Of a stretch of 64,000 nt of DNA, positions 1 through 7,845 are shown piece after piece. Origin of the DNA: CAXBGS01 sp963975425 (GTDB lineage: Bacteria; Planctomycetota; Planctomycetia; Pirellulales; Pirellulaceae); the NCBI GenBank assembly GCA_963975425.1, contig CAXBGS010000012.1, positions 62,001 through 126,000 on the forward strand. The letters run 5' to 3'. The notes under the pieces are model-generated. The model did no database searches and was not told the DNA's origin. It worked only from the letters and a program-made list of their open reading frames with translations. How positions within the stretch are numbered: position 1 is the stretch's first letter; each line of letters starts with the position of its first letter. The position numbers and the translations under genes were made by a program.

Positions 1-1139
1 TCAACGGGTGAGTGAACCCATTCACCCAGGAACCAAAAGCCCGTCCCCAAGACCGATTCGTTGAAACCGGCTTCGGGATGCAAACGTGGTTTGTCGATCA
101 GATCCCCCGCGATATGTTCGCGAACCAATTGGTCATAAGGAACGTCGGCGTTGAACGCGCGAATGACATAATCACGGTACTGGTACGCGTTGACAGCGTC
201 GTCATCAAACTCGTGCCCGCGAGATTCGGCATAACGAACCAGATCTAACCAGTGACGCCCCCAACGTTCGCCGAAATGATGCGACTCAAGCAGCCTGTCA
301 ACGACTCGTTCAATCGCAACCGGCGACGTGTCGGCTAGAAAGCGACTCGTTTCTTCGGCGGTTGGCGGTAAGCCGATGAGGTCCAGGTACAAACGTCGCA
401 GGATCGCCGATCGGTCGGCGCCGCCCACGGGCGACAGATCATTTTGTTCCAGTTTGGCCAAGACGAAATGATCTAATTCGGATGTCGGCCACATTGTGCC
501 CTGAACCGATGGGATCGCTGGAGACCTGACAGGTTGCCACACCCAATGTTCGGATGCCCGCTGTTGTAAATCGAAGACCGGACGATCAGCGTGCGGCGAC
601 GGAGGTTCCTCTTGCGGCCAAGGAGCCCCTTGTCGAATCCATTCTTCCAGTGTCGCCACATCCTTGTCGGACAACTTTCCATCAGGTGGCATTTCATACG
701 ACTCGTAACGCACCGCCTCGATGAACAGGCTGCCGCTGGGATCGCCCGGAACCACCGACGGTCCAGAATCACCGCCAGCGACCATGGCGCTGCGACTGTC
801 CAGCATCAATCCCGCCTGCAATTTCTCCGATTGGGCACTGTGACATTCATAGCAGTGTTCACTCAAGAGCGGCCGAACGCGTTTTTCAAAGAACTCAAGC
901 TGGTCACGCGTGAACTCGGCTGCCTCGGCGCGTGCTAGCCCCGAAACCATCCCAAGAAACAGAAAAGCGATGACGGCGCTGATTCCGCTATGTATTCCCA
1001 ACAGGCTGCGTATTCCCAACAGTCGGTTCAACAAGGCGATAACAAGCACAGAGAAAACCTTCTTGGGATGTTGGACGACACAGTCCGTGGCGCGCGAGGG
1101 CAACATATTGTCCGCCGCAATGACATTGGTGTCGAGCAT
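1..1139 (-). CDS. DUF1549-type (PSD1) planctomycete cytochrome-like protein, 3' end cut by window edge
   Basis: The minus frame is open from the window edge to an ATG at 1139. After a hydrophobic leader (SAVIAFLFLGMVSG, then ARAEAAEF) comes a heme-c-like site, CYECHS (CxxCH), in a region typical of planctomycete PSCyt1 domains (VVPGDPSGSLFIEAV, EMPPDGKLS). The DUF1549 domain follows (RLYLDLIGLPPT, HFGERWGRHWLDLVRYAES). Full-length relatives are roughly 700-1000 residues and end in DUF1553, so about half is missing. Family members are abundant exported proteins whose biochemical role is unknown; heme binding is an inference from the CxxCH. The first 40 or so residues contain a short tandem repeat (LLGIRSLLGIHS) and are poorly constrained, so the true start may lie closer to the signal peptide. 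Confidence 0.88.
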   Translation of the reverse strand, partial: MLDTNVIAADNMLPSRATDCVVQHPKKVFSVLVIALLNRLLGIRSLLGIHSGISAVIAFLFLGMVSGLARAEAAEFTRDQLEFFEKRVRPLLSEHCYECHSAQSEKLQAGLMLDSRSAMVAGGDSGPSVVPGDPSGSLFIEAVRYESYEMPPDGKLSDKDVATLEEWIRQGAPWPQEEPPSPHADRPVFDLQQRASEHWVWQPVRSPAIPSVQGTMWPTSELDHFVLAKLEQNDLSPVGGADRSAILRRLYLDLIGLPPTAEETSRFLADTSPVAIERVVDRLLESHHFGERWGRHWLDLVRYAESRGHEFDDDAVNAYQYRDYVIRAFNADVPYDQLVREHIAGDLIDKPRLHPEAGFNESVLGTGFWFLGEWVHSPV

Positions 1140-1755
1140 GATTTGGTTGGCGAGGACCGCTAAACGCGACAGGTAAACCGTTAAATGAGGTGGGGAATAT
1201 TCAGCTTAGGCGGCAAGCCGGACTTCATCGACAATCGGCAGCGAGAAATCCAAAAGCGCACAACGCGCACAAACGTCTACCAAGCCCATTGTAGGTTACC
1301 TGAACGGTTGCTGCGATTCTCGACCAAAACCGAATGTCTAGCCGTTAAAATAACAACCGAACGGAACCCGGTGGCCGCGGTGAAGCTGCGAAACGCTTCG
1401 CGATTCGCCTGATCGCCTGCCGCGATTGAACGAAATTTTCGGTCACTCGGAGTGTTCTGCTCGCCTACCAGGACGCGGGGCTATTGAGAACTACAATAGA
1501 GGTAGCTTTATTCTATCCGCCGCCGCCCGCGACGACGATTCGCTGATCGACGACGCGACTAGCTTGATCAAGCAGCTTGATCCGTCCCGCCACTCGTTGT
1601 GTGTTTCCATGTGTTTTGTTTGCGGCGAGGTGACGGTCGCCTGCGTGTTGCGCTGCCCTTGAGGGGCTCGGGACGTCGGATCTGCCACTGCCGCCAGGAA
1701 AGCAGCCATGATCATGTGTAAGTTCCGCCGTCGATGCGTTTTAGGATGAGATTAG
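1140..1755. other. Intergenic region between divergent genes
   Basis: 616 bases separate the divergent DUF1549 gene and the sigma-factor gene. No convincing coding region or RNA gene was seen. A perfect 6-bp inverted repeat, CTATTG-N7-CAATAG, lies at 1481-1499 and could be a regulator site, but this is speculative. An AGGA at 1743-1746, nine bases before the ATG at 1756, is a plausible Shine-Dalgarno for the sigma factor. Confidence 0.5.
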
Positions 1756-2388
1756 ATGTCGGACACCGGACTTAACGAAGAACTCATCACGCGAATGCAA
1801 GCGGGGGAGGAACATGCGTTTGTAGAACTGTTTTCTCGACATCGCGATCGTCTGAAAAAGATGCTGGAATTCCGCATGGACCATCGGCTGAGGGGCCGCG
1901 AAGATGCATCGGATATCCTGCAAGAGGTTTACATCGATGCTCATCAGCGGATGCGGCACTATATCAAACGCCCCGAGTTATCTTTCTATATTTGGCTTCG
2001 ACAGCTCACCACGCAGCGATTGATTGACGTTCATCGCCGACATCTCAAAGCGGAGAGGAGAGACGTTAAACAAGAGGTAGGAATTCACCGCCGAAATTTT
2101 GCCGCCACGTCGGCTTCGATGGCGATCCAGTTGGCGGCCCATTTGGCATCGCCCAGCCAAATGGCCATGCATGCAGAATTGGTAGTCCAAATCGAAAAGG
2201 CTTTGGAAAGCATGGATGAAATTGACCGAGAAATCATCGCGCTGCGTCACTTCGAAGAATTGCGAAACGGTGAAGTGGCAGAGGTGCTGGGATTAAAGCC
2301 CGCCGCGGCTAGCAATCGTTACATGCGAGCTCTGACGCGGCTTCGTGAAGTTCTGGAAGAAATGCCCGGATTTATTGACGAAGTCTAG
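1756..2388 (+). CDS. ECF-family RNA polymerase sigma factor
   Basis: A 210-residue protein with the two-domain ECF layout. Sigma region 2 spans about residues 22-95, including DASDILQEVYIDAHQRM and the region 2.3/2.4 helix FYIWLRQLTTQRLIDVHRR. Sigma region 4 spans about 148-200 (IDREIIALRHFEEL, GEVAEVLGLKPAAASNRYMRAL), a helix-turn-helix that would contact the -35 element. It is followed after 4 bp by a Ser/Thr kinase gene, so the two are almost certainly cotranscribed. Sigma-kinase pairs of this kind form planctomycete-specific ECF groups, and kinase-linked control of the sigma factor is the usual proposal; here it is inferred from gene order. No anti-sigma gene is present. Confidence 0.93.
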   Translation: MSDTGLNEELITRMQAGEEHAFVELFSRHRDRLKKMLEFRMDHRLRGREDASDILQEVYIDAHQRMRHYIKRPELSFYIWLRQLTTQRLIDVHRRHLKAERRDVKQEVGIHRRNFAATSASMAIQLAAHLASPSQMAMHAELVVQIEKALESMDEIDREIIALRHFEELRNGEVAEVLGLKPAAASNRYMRALTRLREVLEEMPGFIDEV

Positions 2389-2392
2389 ACCC

Positions 2393-5269
2393 ATGAATCA
2401 TGAAACCGAGGATCGAAATCCCGTTGAGTTTCTGGGCGAAGAGTTTCTCTCGCGCCGACGTCGCGGCGAGCCGGTGACGGCAAAAGAATACATGCGAGAC
2501 TATCCGGAACTAGCAGACGAAATTCGTCGGCAATTCCCAATCATGGTCGCGCTGGAAAAGTTCAAGTCCTGTGCTCTTTCGTCTTCGGATGAAACGGTGA
2601 ATCTAGACGTCGGCACAGTTGAGGAACTTGGTGACTACCGCATCATCCGCGAAATCGGTCGCGGAGGTATGGGCATCGTCTACGAGGCAGAACAACAATC
2701 GCTGCGTCGGCGCGTCGCCGTCAAAGTGTTCCCACGCCAATCGCTGTCGGAATCACGCCAGCTAGAACGATTTCGTCGAGAAGCTCAAACAGCGGCCGCG
2801 CTGCATCACACGAACATCGTCCCCGTCTTTGGCGTTGGCCAAGACCATGGCCTGCACTACTTCGTCATGCAGCGAATCGATGGAGTCGGCCTGGACGCGG
2901 TCGTCAGTGAACCGGATGGTACCTTCGCCCGCCATCATGCGTTTCAAGAAACGCTCCAAAAGCGAATGCAAAGTGGCAGCACGGCGAAGAATTCCTTCGG
3001 CAGCGAACACGGTTCGCGGTCCGCGTCATCGACTGGACCGTTGGACGTCGATACGGCGAACCAAATCAAGACCGATTCACCGGGCACCGCCAGATACCGT
3101 GATGATCGTCATCCACCTGCCTCCGAAACGATCGCGAATCGAATCGCGGTGCCGGACGCGTTGCCGGACGTGGTATCGGACGCGATGTCGGACGCGGCAA
3201 TCGCGCAAGAGGCCGCGGATACGCCGGACCCGATGACCATCTGTCGCGACTATCGATCGCTGGCCAACATCGGTGTCCAGGTCGCCGATGCTTTGGCCTA
3301 TGCGCACAGCCAAGGTGTTCTGCATCGCGACATCAAGCCAAGCAACTTGATGCTGGATGCCGGTGGTACCGTGTGGGTCACCGACTTTGGCTTAGCCACC
3401 ATGATGATGCAGTCAGAAGAAGAACGGCAAGGCGATGTGGCGGGCACACTTCGATTCATGGCCCCTGAACAACTAAGCAGTCGGCATGACGCGCGCAGCG
3501 ACATCTATTCGTTGGGAGTGACCCTTTACGAATTACTGATCGGCAAACCCGCGTTCGATGACCACAGTCGAGCTAAAATCATCGACCGGATTCTGAAAGG
3601 AAGTTTCAAGAAACCGAGAGCGATCCGCCCAGAGATCCCGCGGGACCTGGAATCGATTGTCCTCAAAGCCATGGCTTGCGATCCCGACCACCGCTATCAG
3701 ACAGCCAATGAATTGGAAAAGGACCTGCAACGCTTTATCGATGCCCGTCCGGTGCAATCACGCCGAAACGGATCGTTACGCAGAACGCTGTTATGGACAC
3801 GACGGAATCCTGCCGTCGCCTGCTTAGCCGGCATCTTGTTCGTCGGCGCATGTACGTCGATGTATCTCATCAGTTCGAAATGGCGCGAAGCGGTGGCCGA
3901 ACGATATCGAGCAGAAGGCAACCTCTCGCTTGCACTGGAATCGATGGACCAGATCCTGAATCGGTTCACGACCAGCTGGATGGCATATCCGATCGCTCCC
4001 GACACCGAGTCACCGTCAGCCACAGACTCGGATGTCGAGTTCCAGTTTGTCGTTTCAAACCATAGCGCCGAACTGATGCAAGACGCCCTCAAGTTTTACG
4101 ATCAATTCGCAGAACAAAACGCGACCAACCCGAGATTGCAACGCGACACGGCCAAGGTTCATCAACGTATCGCCGACATATACCAACGACTTGGCCAATA
4201 CAGAAAAGCCGCTTTCTCCTATGCGAAAAGCTTGGCAATTCTGGATGAACATGGCAGCGGTCATGATGTGTCATGCCAGCTAGAAAAGGCGAGCACGCTA
4301 AATCAGCTCGGGATTTCGTTTTATGCGATGAGCGAATTCGAGAAGGCGGAAGAGACCCTGCTGAAAGCACGTGACGAGCTTGAGCAAGGCCCGTTTTGTG
4401 ACGACCCGATGTGCCAGGCAGAACTCGTCACGACCTATCGCAACTTGGGTCAGTCGCAATGGCGATTGCGGAAACACCAAGGGGCCAAAGAAAGTCATGG
4501 CAAGGCAATCTCGATTTCAGAAAGCTTGGTCGAACAACATCCCGACAACGCAACCTTCCGCTTGGAATTGGCCCGAACCTATCGTCATTACTATCCATAC
4601 GCATCCAGCAGAAGCCGTATCGAATCCGAGCGTATCAAGTCCGCCGGGATCGAAATTCTGGAACAGCTCGTCGCCGATCACCCCAAGGTCCCCGACTATC
4701 AATGCGAACTAAGCGAATGGCTGACAACGACCGACTATCGATCCCGATGGAAACACGACTTGAGTCGGCACATCGCACGCTTGCAACGAGGAACGGACAT
4801 CGCACGCGAACTGACTCACTCGCATCCATCGATCCCTCGGTATCGCGCCGTGCTGGCCAAAGCGCTCAAGCAACTTGCCTGGACGCTCGAGCGTTCCGAA
4901 CCGGATGTGGCTTCGGACTACTTCAATGAATCAATCTCGATCTATCGTGCTCTCGCAAATGAATTTGACGATATTCCCGTCTATCACTTTTTTCTCGCGA
5001 TGTCTCTGAAAGAGTACGCGCAAGATCTTCGCAGCAACGGCCAGCTAGCCGAGGCACGGCAAGTCGCTGAAGAGGGTATCGAGGAACACAAGCAGTACTT
5101 GAGCCTGCGAATCGGCAGCCAGTTTGGTTTTGTGATGCTGGCGAGACACTATGAAGAGCTGGCAAGAACTCTATCGCAGCTGGATGAGCACGACGAAGCC
5201 AAGAAAGCGAACGACGAGGCGAGTCGCATTCGTGCGATCTACGATATGCGGAATCTCAAAAGCTCTTAA
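2393..5269 (+). CDS. Membrane Ser/Thr protein kinase with C-terminal TPR-like repeats
   Basis: The ATG at 2393 (MNHETEDRN) is chosen because it sits 4 bp after the sigma-factor stop and begins the family's N-terminal helical region; an in-frame start at 2345 would overlap the sigma gene. The product is 958 residues. The Hanks-type kinase domain covers about 81-447: glycine loop GRGGMG at 89-94, VAVK with Lys111, HRDIKPSN with catalytic Asp313, DFG at 331-333, and FMAPEQL. All catalytic residues are present. An unusual insert of about 115 residues (roughly 171-285) separates the two halves of the domain and carries a 12-bp tandem repeat. One transmembrane helix (about 473-493) follows, and then an extracytoplasmic region of TPR-like helical pairs (QRIADIYQRLGQYRKAAFSYAKSL). 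It probably senses something outside the membrane and signals to the adjacent ECF factor, by inference from operon structure. Confidence 0.93.
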   Translation: MNHETEDRNPVEFLGEEFLSRRRRGEPVTAKEYMRDYPELADEIRRQFPIMVALEKFKSCALSSSDETVNLDVGTVEELGDYRIIREIGRGGMGIVYEAEQQSLRRRVAVKVFPRQSLSESRQLERFRREAQTAAALHHTNIVPVFGVGQDHGLHYFVMQRIDGVGLDAVVSEPDGTFARHHAFQETLQKRMQSGSTAKNSFGSEHGSRSASSTGPLDVDTANQIKTDSPGTARYRDDRHPPASETIANRIAVPDALPDVVSDAMSDAAIAQEAADTPDPMTICRDYRSLANIGVQVADALAYAHSQGVLHRDIKPSNLMLDAGGTVWVTDFGLATMMMQSEEERQGDVAGTLRFMAPEQLSSRHDARSDIYSLGVTLYELLIGKPAFDDHSRAKIIDRILKGSFKKPRAIRPEIPRDLESIVLKAMACDPDHRYQTANELEKDLQRFIDARPVQSRRNGSLRRTLLWTRRNPAVACLAGILFVGACTSMYLISSKWREAVAERYRAEGNLSLALESMDQILNRFTTSWMAYPIAPDTESPSATDSDVEFQFVVSNHSAELMQDALKFYDQFAEQNATNPRLQRDTAKVHQRIADIYQRLGQYRKAAFSYAKSLAILDEHGSGHDVSCQLEKASTLNQLGISFYAMSEFEKAEETLLKARDELEQGPFCDDPMCQAELVTTYRNLGQSQWRLRKHQGAKESHGKAISISESLVEQHPDNATFRLELARTYRHYYPYASSRSRIESERIKSAGIEILEQLVADHPKVPDYQCELSEWLTTTDYRSRWKHDLSRHIARLQRGTDIARELTHSHPSIPRYRAVLAKALKQLAWTLERSEPDVASDYFNESISIYRALANEFDDIPVYHFFLAMSLKEYAQDLRSNGQLAEARQVAEEGIEEHKQYLSLRIGSQFGFVMLARHYEELARTLSQLDEHDEAKKANDEASRIRAIYDMRNLKSS
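3149..3196 (+). repeat. 12-bp tandem repeat inside the kinase gene
   Basis: Four consecutive 12-bp units with core TCGGACGCG or CCGGACGCG encode a repeated (P/S)-D-(A/V) pattern (DALPDVVSDAMSDA). The array lies inside the non-conserved insert of the kinase domain, so copy-number change would keep the reading frame. Confidence 0.85.
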
Positions 5270-5421
5270 AGCCGATTTTGGCACGCATGCTTCCGCCGCG
5301 CTCGCAATTGAGCTGCTCTGGTGAGAGACCGATCGCGATTCGCACCAAAAGCGGCGGGCCATTGCCATCACCGTTGGTCATCAACATCACCATTGGCCAT
5401 CACCGCGGTCGGGCAACAGGT

Positions 5422-5607
5422 AAAAAAAATGGCTGCCGTGATCGGGGCAGTAATCACGGCAGCCCACACGCGTACGCGCCGGAGAACCTGCGCGAACGGT
5501 GTCTTGTTCGTTTCAAATGCCAATTGCTATTTTGGCAGAAAATCACCCCTGTTTAATAGAGCAGAAATCGCTCATCAGTGAGCAAACAGCAACTCATTGG
5601 GGGGTGT
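5422..5607 (-). ncRNA. Candidate stand-alone structured small RNA (about 186 nt)
   Basis: This stretch between the kinase and the RND adaptor has all the parts of an independent minus-strand transcription unit. A TTGACT-N15-TATACT promoter ends 7 bases before the proposed 5' end. A perfect 12-bp hairpin followed, in the minus direction, by eight Ts ends it. Inside, read on the minus strand, are a 5'-terminal CACCCC that can pair with GGGGTG (plus coordinates 5601-5606 and 5544-5549), enclosing a perfect GCTCA/TGAGC hairpin (5570-5583), and a GCCAA/TTGGC hairpin (5519-5536). No convincing ORF is present. It lacks the hallmark motifs of tmRNA, RNase P RNA or SRP RNA; a diverged 6S-like RNA is not excluded by size. 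Transcription is inferred only. Confidence 0.45.
5431..5464 (-). terminator. Perfect 12-bp hairpin with T8 tract on the minus strand
   Basis: Arms GGCTGCCGTGAT (5431-5442) and ATCACGGCAGCC (5453-5464) pair perfectly around a 10-base loop. The plus strand has A8 just before the stem (5422-5429), which becomes T8 after the stem on the minus strand. It therefore reads as an intrinsic terminator for minus-strand transcription; on the plus strand, downstream of the kinase, there is no T tract. Confidence 0.8.
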
Positions 5608-5613
5608 GATACC

Positions 5614-5640
5614 AGTATATCGCGGTTTAGGTCAAGTCAA
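5614..5640 (-). promoter_or_regulatory. Near-consensus sigma70-type promoter, minus strand
   Basis: On the minus strand TTGACT (plus 5635-5640) and TATACT (plus 5614-5619) are separated by 15 bp, slightly short of the 17-bp optimum. No minus-strand protein gene lies downstream before the terminator at 5431-5464, so the pair would drive the small-RNA candidate. Confidence 0.45.
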
Positions 5641-6138
5641 GTAATCGAAAAAACGAAAACTTCCGCAAAGGATTGCAGGCCGCGAGTTGGTGCAAACTTG
5701 GCTTCCCTACGTCTAATCTCGGCTTGTCCCTTGCCGCCCGCGTCTTGAATGCACACCAGCATCCGGATCAACAATACCAGCTAAGGACTCACAAATACAT
5801 CCTAGGGTAAAAATCGGGGACCGACCGGCTCTAGCCGGCGTTGATTGACAATTTCATCCGCTGTGCTCGTCACAGACGATACCTGCGTGACAATACCTAG
5901 CCCGGATAAACCCAAGTCGGGTCCTCAACATTCAAAACACCGCGGAGGGAACAGATTTTGACGAACTTGCGGATCACCATTTGGGGTATCGACTTTTGAA
6001 GAGACTGTGTCGTCTCGGCTGCGGCTCATTTTTTTTCACTTCTATCCCTTCCCGCCTTTGTTCCCGCCGGCACGTCCGTTCTGCTGACGCGATCGCCTCG
6101 CTTGCGAACGTCGCCTTTTCTGCCTAGCTCGATCTGCC
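5641..6138. other. Leader region upstream of the RND operon
   Basis: About 500 bases without a recognisable gene. A T8 run at 6029-6036 follows an imperfect hairpin (GAGAC 6001-6005 with GTCTC 6012-6016); it could be a weak terminator or attenuator ahead of the adaptor gene, but the stem is short and does not directly abut the T run. A small CCGGC/GCCGG hairpin sits at about 5826-5839. No operator could be assigned. Confidence 0.4.
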
Positions 6139-7845
6139 ATGAACCGATGTTTACCCTGCTGTTGCGCAATCCTGCTGGTGCTGTGCTTTTGCGGTTGCCA
6201 ACGAAATGATGTGCGACCGGTTGTCGCGAAGAAGCCTCGACCGGTCACCGTCAAGACGTTACGCCGCGAACCGCCGCCCAACGGAGCCTTGGTATCGGCA
6301 TCTGTTGCGTCGTGGAAAACGGAAGAAATCGGATTCGAAGTCGGTGGACGCGTTGAATGGGTCGCCGAACCAAACACCAGCATCGAAGGCCGCGTGATTG
6401 ACGGTGATGGCAATGTGATTATCGAAGGCACACCCGTCGCGGCCATCGAAAGCGAGCGTTACCAGTTGCATGTCGATTCGGCAAAGGCGGAACTGGCGCG
6501 CGCCAAGCAGAACGTCGAGGTGGCGATCATCGAATTAGAAAAAAGTCTGCCGTCGCAATTGCGCGCCGCAGAGATCGAACGAGACCTTGCCCAAACCGAA
6601 CTGAACCGCAGCCAGCGACTGAAGGATCAAAACGCCGGATCGCAGGCAGATGTCGATCGCGGCGCAGCGAATTACGAAACGGCATTGTCTCGAATCGAAC
6701 AAATCGAAGCGACGCGCAAGGCCAAGGTAGCGGACATCGAGTCGCTGCGGTTTCAAGTCAAACAAGCCGAACAAGCTTTGCGAGACGCGCAGCGCAACCT
6801 CGAAGACTGCACACTGTATTCATCCTTCCGTGGTCAAGTGGCCAATATCGCTGTTGTACCAGGCAGCGTCGTCACATCCGGCCAACCGGTTGCGACCGTG
6901 CAAATGATGGATCCGATCAAAATCGAAGTCGAAGTTTCAGCAGAAGACAGCCAGCGACTTAGCAAACGCCAGCGTCTGACGTTACTGGTCAAGCATGCTG
7001 ACGGCAGCGTTCAAATGCACGACGGTTTTTTGTATTTGGTCGATCCCGTTGCTGATCTTTCGACACGGACGTTTACGCTAACTCTGTTGATGTTGAATCA
7101 AAATACGCGTCACAGTTCCGATGCGGGCAACAACGAATCGGTTGCCGTCACGGACCAAGCATGGCGAACCCTTTTCAGTTTTTTGCCGGGTGCCGATCAG
7201 GGCCTGACGTTCGCAATCGAAGAAGCGATTCACGCCGACGAGTTGGGTCCGTTCGTATGGAAAATTGAAAACTTCCGCGTGGGTGAATCGATGCCCAAGG
7301 ATCGACTGGCCAAGGTTTCAAAATTGAGGGTAAGACTGGGCAGCACAAAATTGCCGTTCTTGGGCAACTGGCTGTTCCAGCAAATTGAGTTTCCCAATGA
7401 TGAGTTCGATGCCGAACAGGATTTGATCGCAGGCAAACTGTCTGGCATCGATGGCCCGGTATCCCAGTGGGACGGTGACGAGATCCTGATCGAGCGCAGC
7501 AGCCCGTGGCTCGTCCGACCGGGTGACATCGTTCAAGTCGACCTATCGGATGAAGACGCCGAACCCGGATTCTTTGTTCCCATGGACGCGATCTCGCAAT
7601 CGGGCGACAAACATTACCTTTTCGTGATCGACAAGTCAGCCGATCAAACCATTGCCAGGCGAGTCGAAATCGTTCTCGCCGAAAAAAGGCAAGACTCCAG
7701 ACTTTCTTCACTGCTGCGAATCCAAGCGGCGGACGATGCAATTGATCTGGACGGGGTTCAGTTTGTCACTCAAGGCACCCATTACTTGGTCGATCTAGAG
7801 CCGGTAAATGTTATTGCCACATCGCAAAGCGGAGCAACACGATGA
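6139..7845 (+). CDS. RND efflux periplasmic adaptor (HlyD/MFP family)
   Basis: 568 residues beginning with a hydrophobic Cys-rich signal (CAILLVLCFCGC) that may be a lipoprotein signal with lipid-bearing Cys20. The N-terminal half follows the membrane-fusion-protein plan: first lipoyl half (GFEVGGRVEWV, about 65-75), a long alpha-helical coiled coil (about 113-225, ELARAKQNVEVAIIELEKSL and following), second lipoyl half (YSSFRGQVANIAVVPGSVV, 227-245), then a beta-barrel. The protein is about 170 residues longer than typical AcrA-like adaptors; the extra segment (about 330-470) has no recognisable motif. It overlaps the pump gene by four bases (ATGA), so the two are translationally coupled. 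Substrate unknown. No TolC-like channel gene is in the window. Confidence 0.88.
   Translation: MNRCLPCCCAILLVLCFCGCQRNDVRPVVAKKPRPVTVKTLRREPPPNGALVSASVASWKTEEIGFEVGGRVEWVAEPNTSIEGRVIDGDGNVIIEGTPVAAIESERYQLHVDSAKAELARAKQNVEVAIIELEKSLPSQLRAAEIERDLAQTELNRSQRLKDQNAGSQADVDRGAANYETALSRIEQIEATRKAKVADIESLRFQVKQAEQALRDAQRNLEDCTLYSSFRGQVANIAVVPGSVVTSGQPVATVQMMDPIKIEVEVSAEDSQRLSKRQRLTLLVKHADGSVQMHDGFLYLVDPVADLSTRTFTLTLLMLNQNTRHSSDAGNNESVAVTDQAWRTLFSFLPGADQGLTFAIEEAIHADELGPFVWKIENFRVGESMPKDRLAKVSKLRVRLGSTKLPFLGNWLFQQIEFPNDEFDAEQDLIAGKLSGIDGPVSQWDGDEILIERSSPWLVRPGDIVQVDLSDEDAEPGFFVPMDAISQSGDKHYLFVIDKSADQTIARRVEIVLAEKRQDSRLSSLLRIQAADDAIDLDGVQFVTQGTHYLVDLEPVNVIATSQSGATR

Noticed and set aside
1426..1662. 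78-codon frame upstream of the sigma factor
   Set aside because: No Shine-Dalgarno, no conserved pattern, and codon use unlike the neighbours; treated as non-coding.
6001..6036. Terminator ahead of the RND adaptor
   Set aside because: The GAGAC/GTCTC stem is only 5 bp and separated from the T8 run by 12 bases; kept only as a remark in the intergenic entry.
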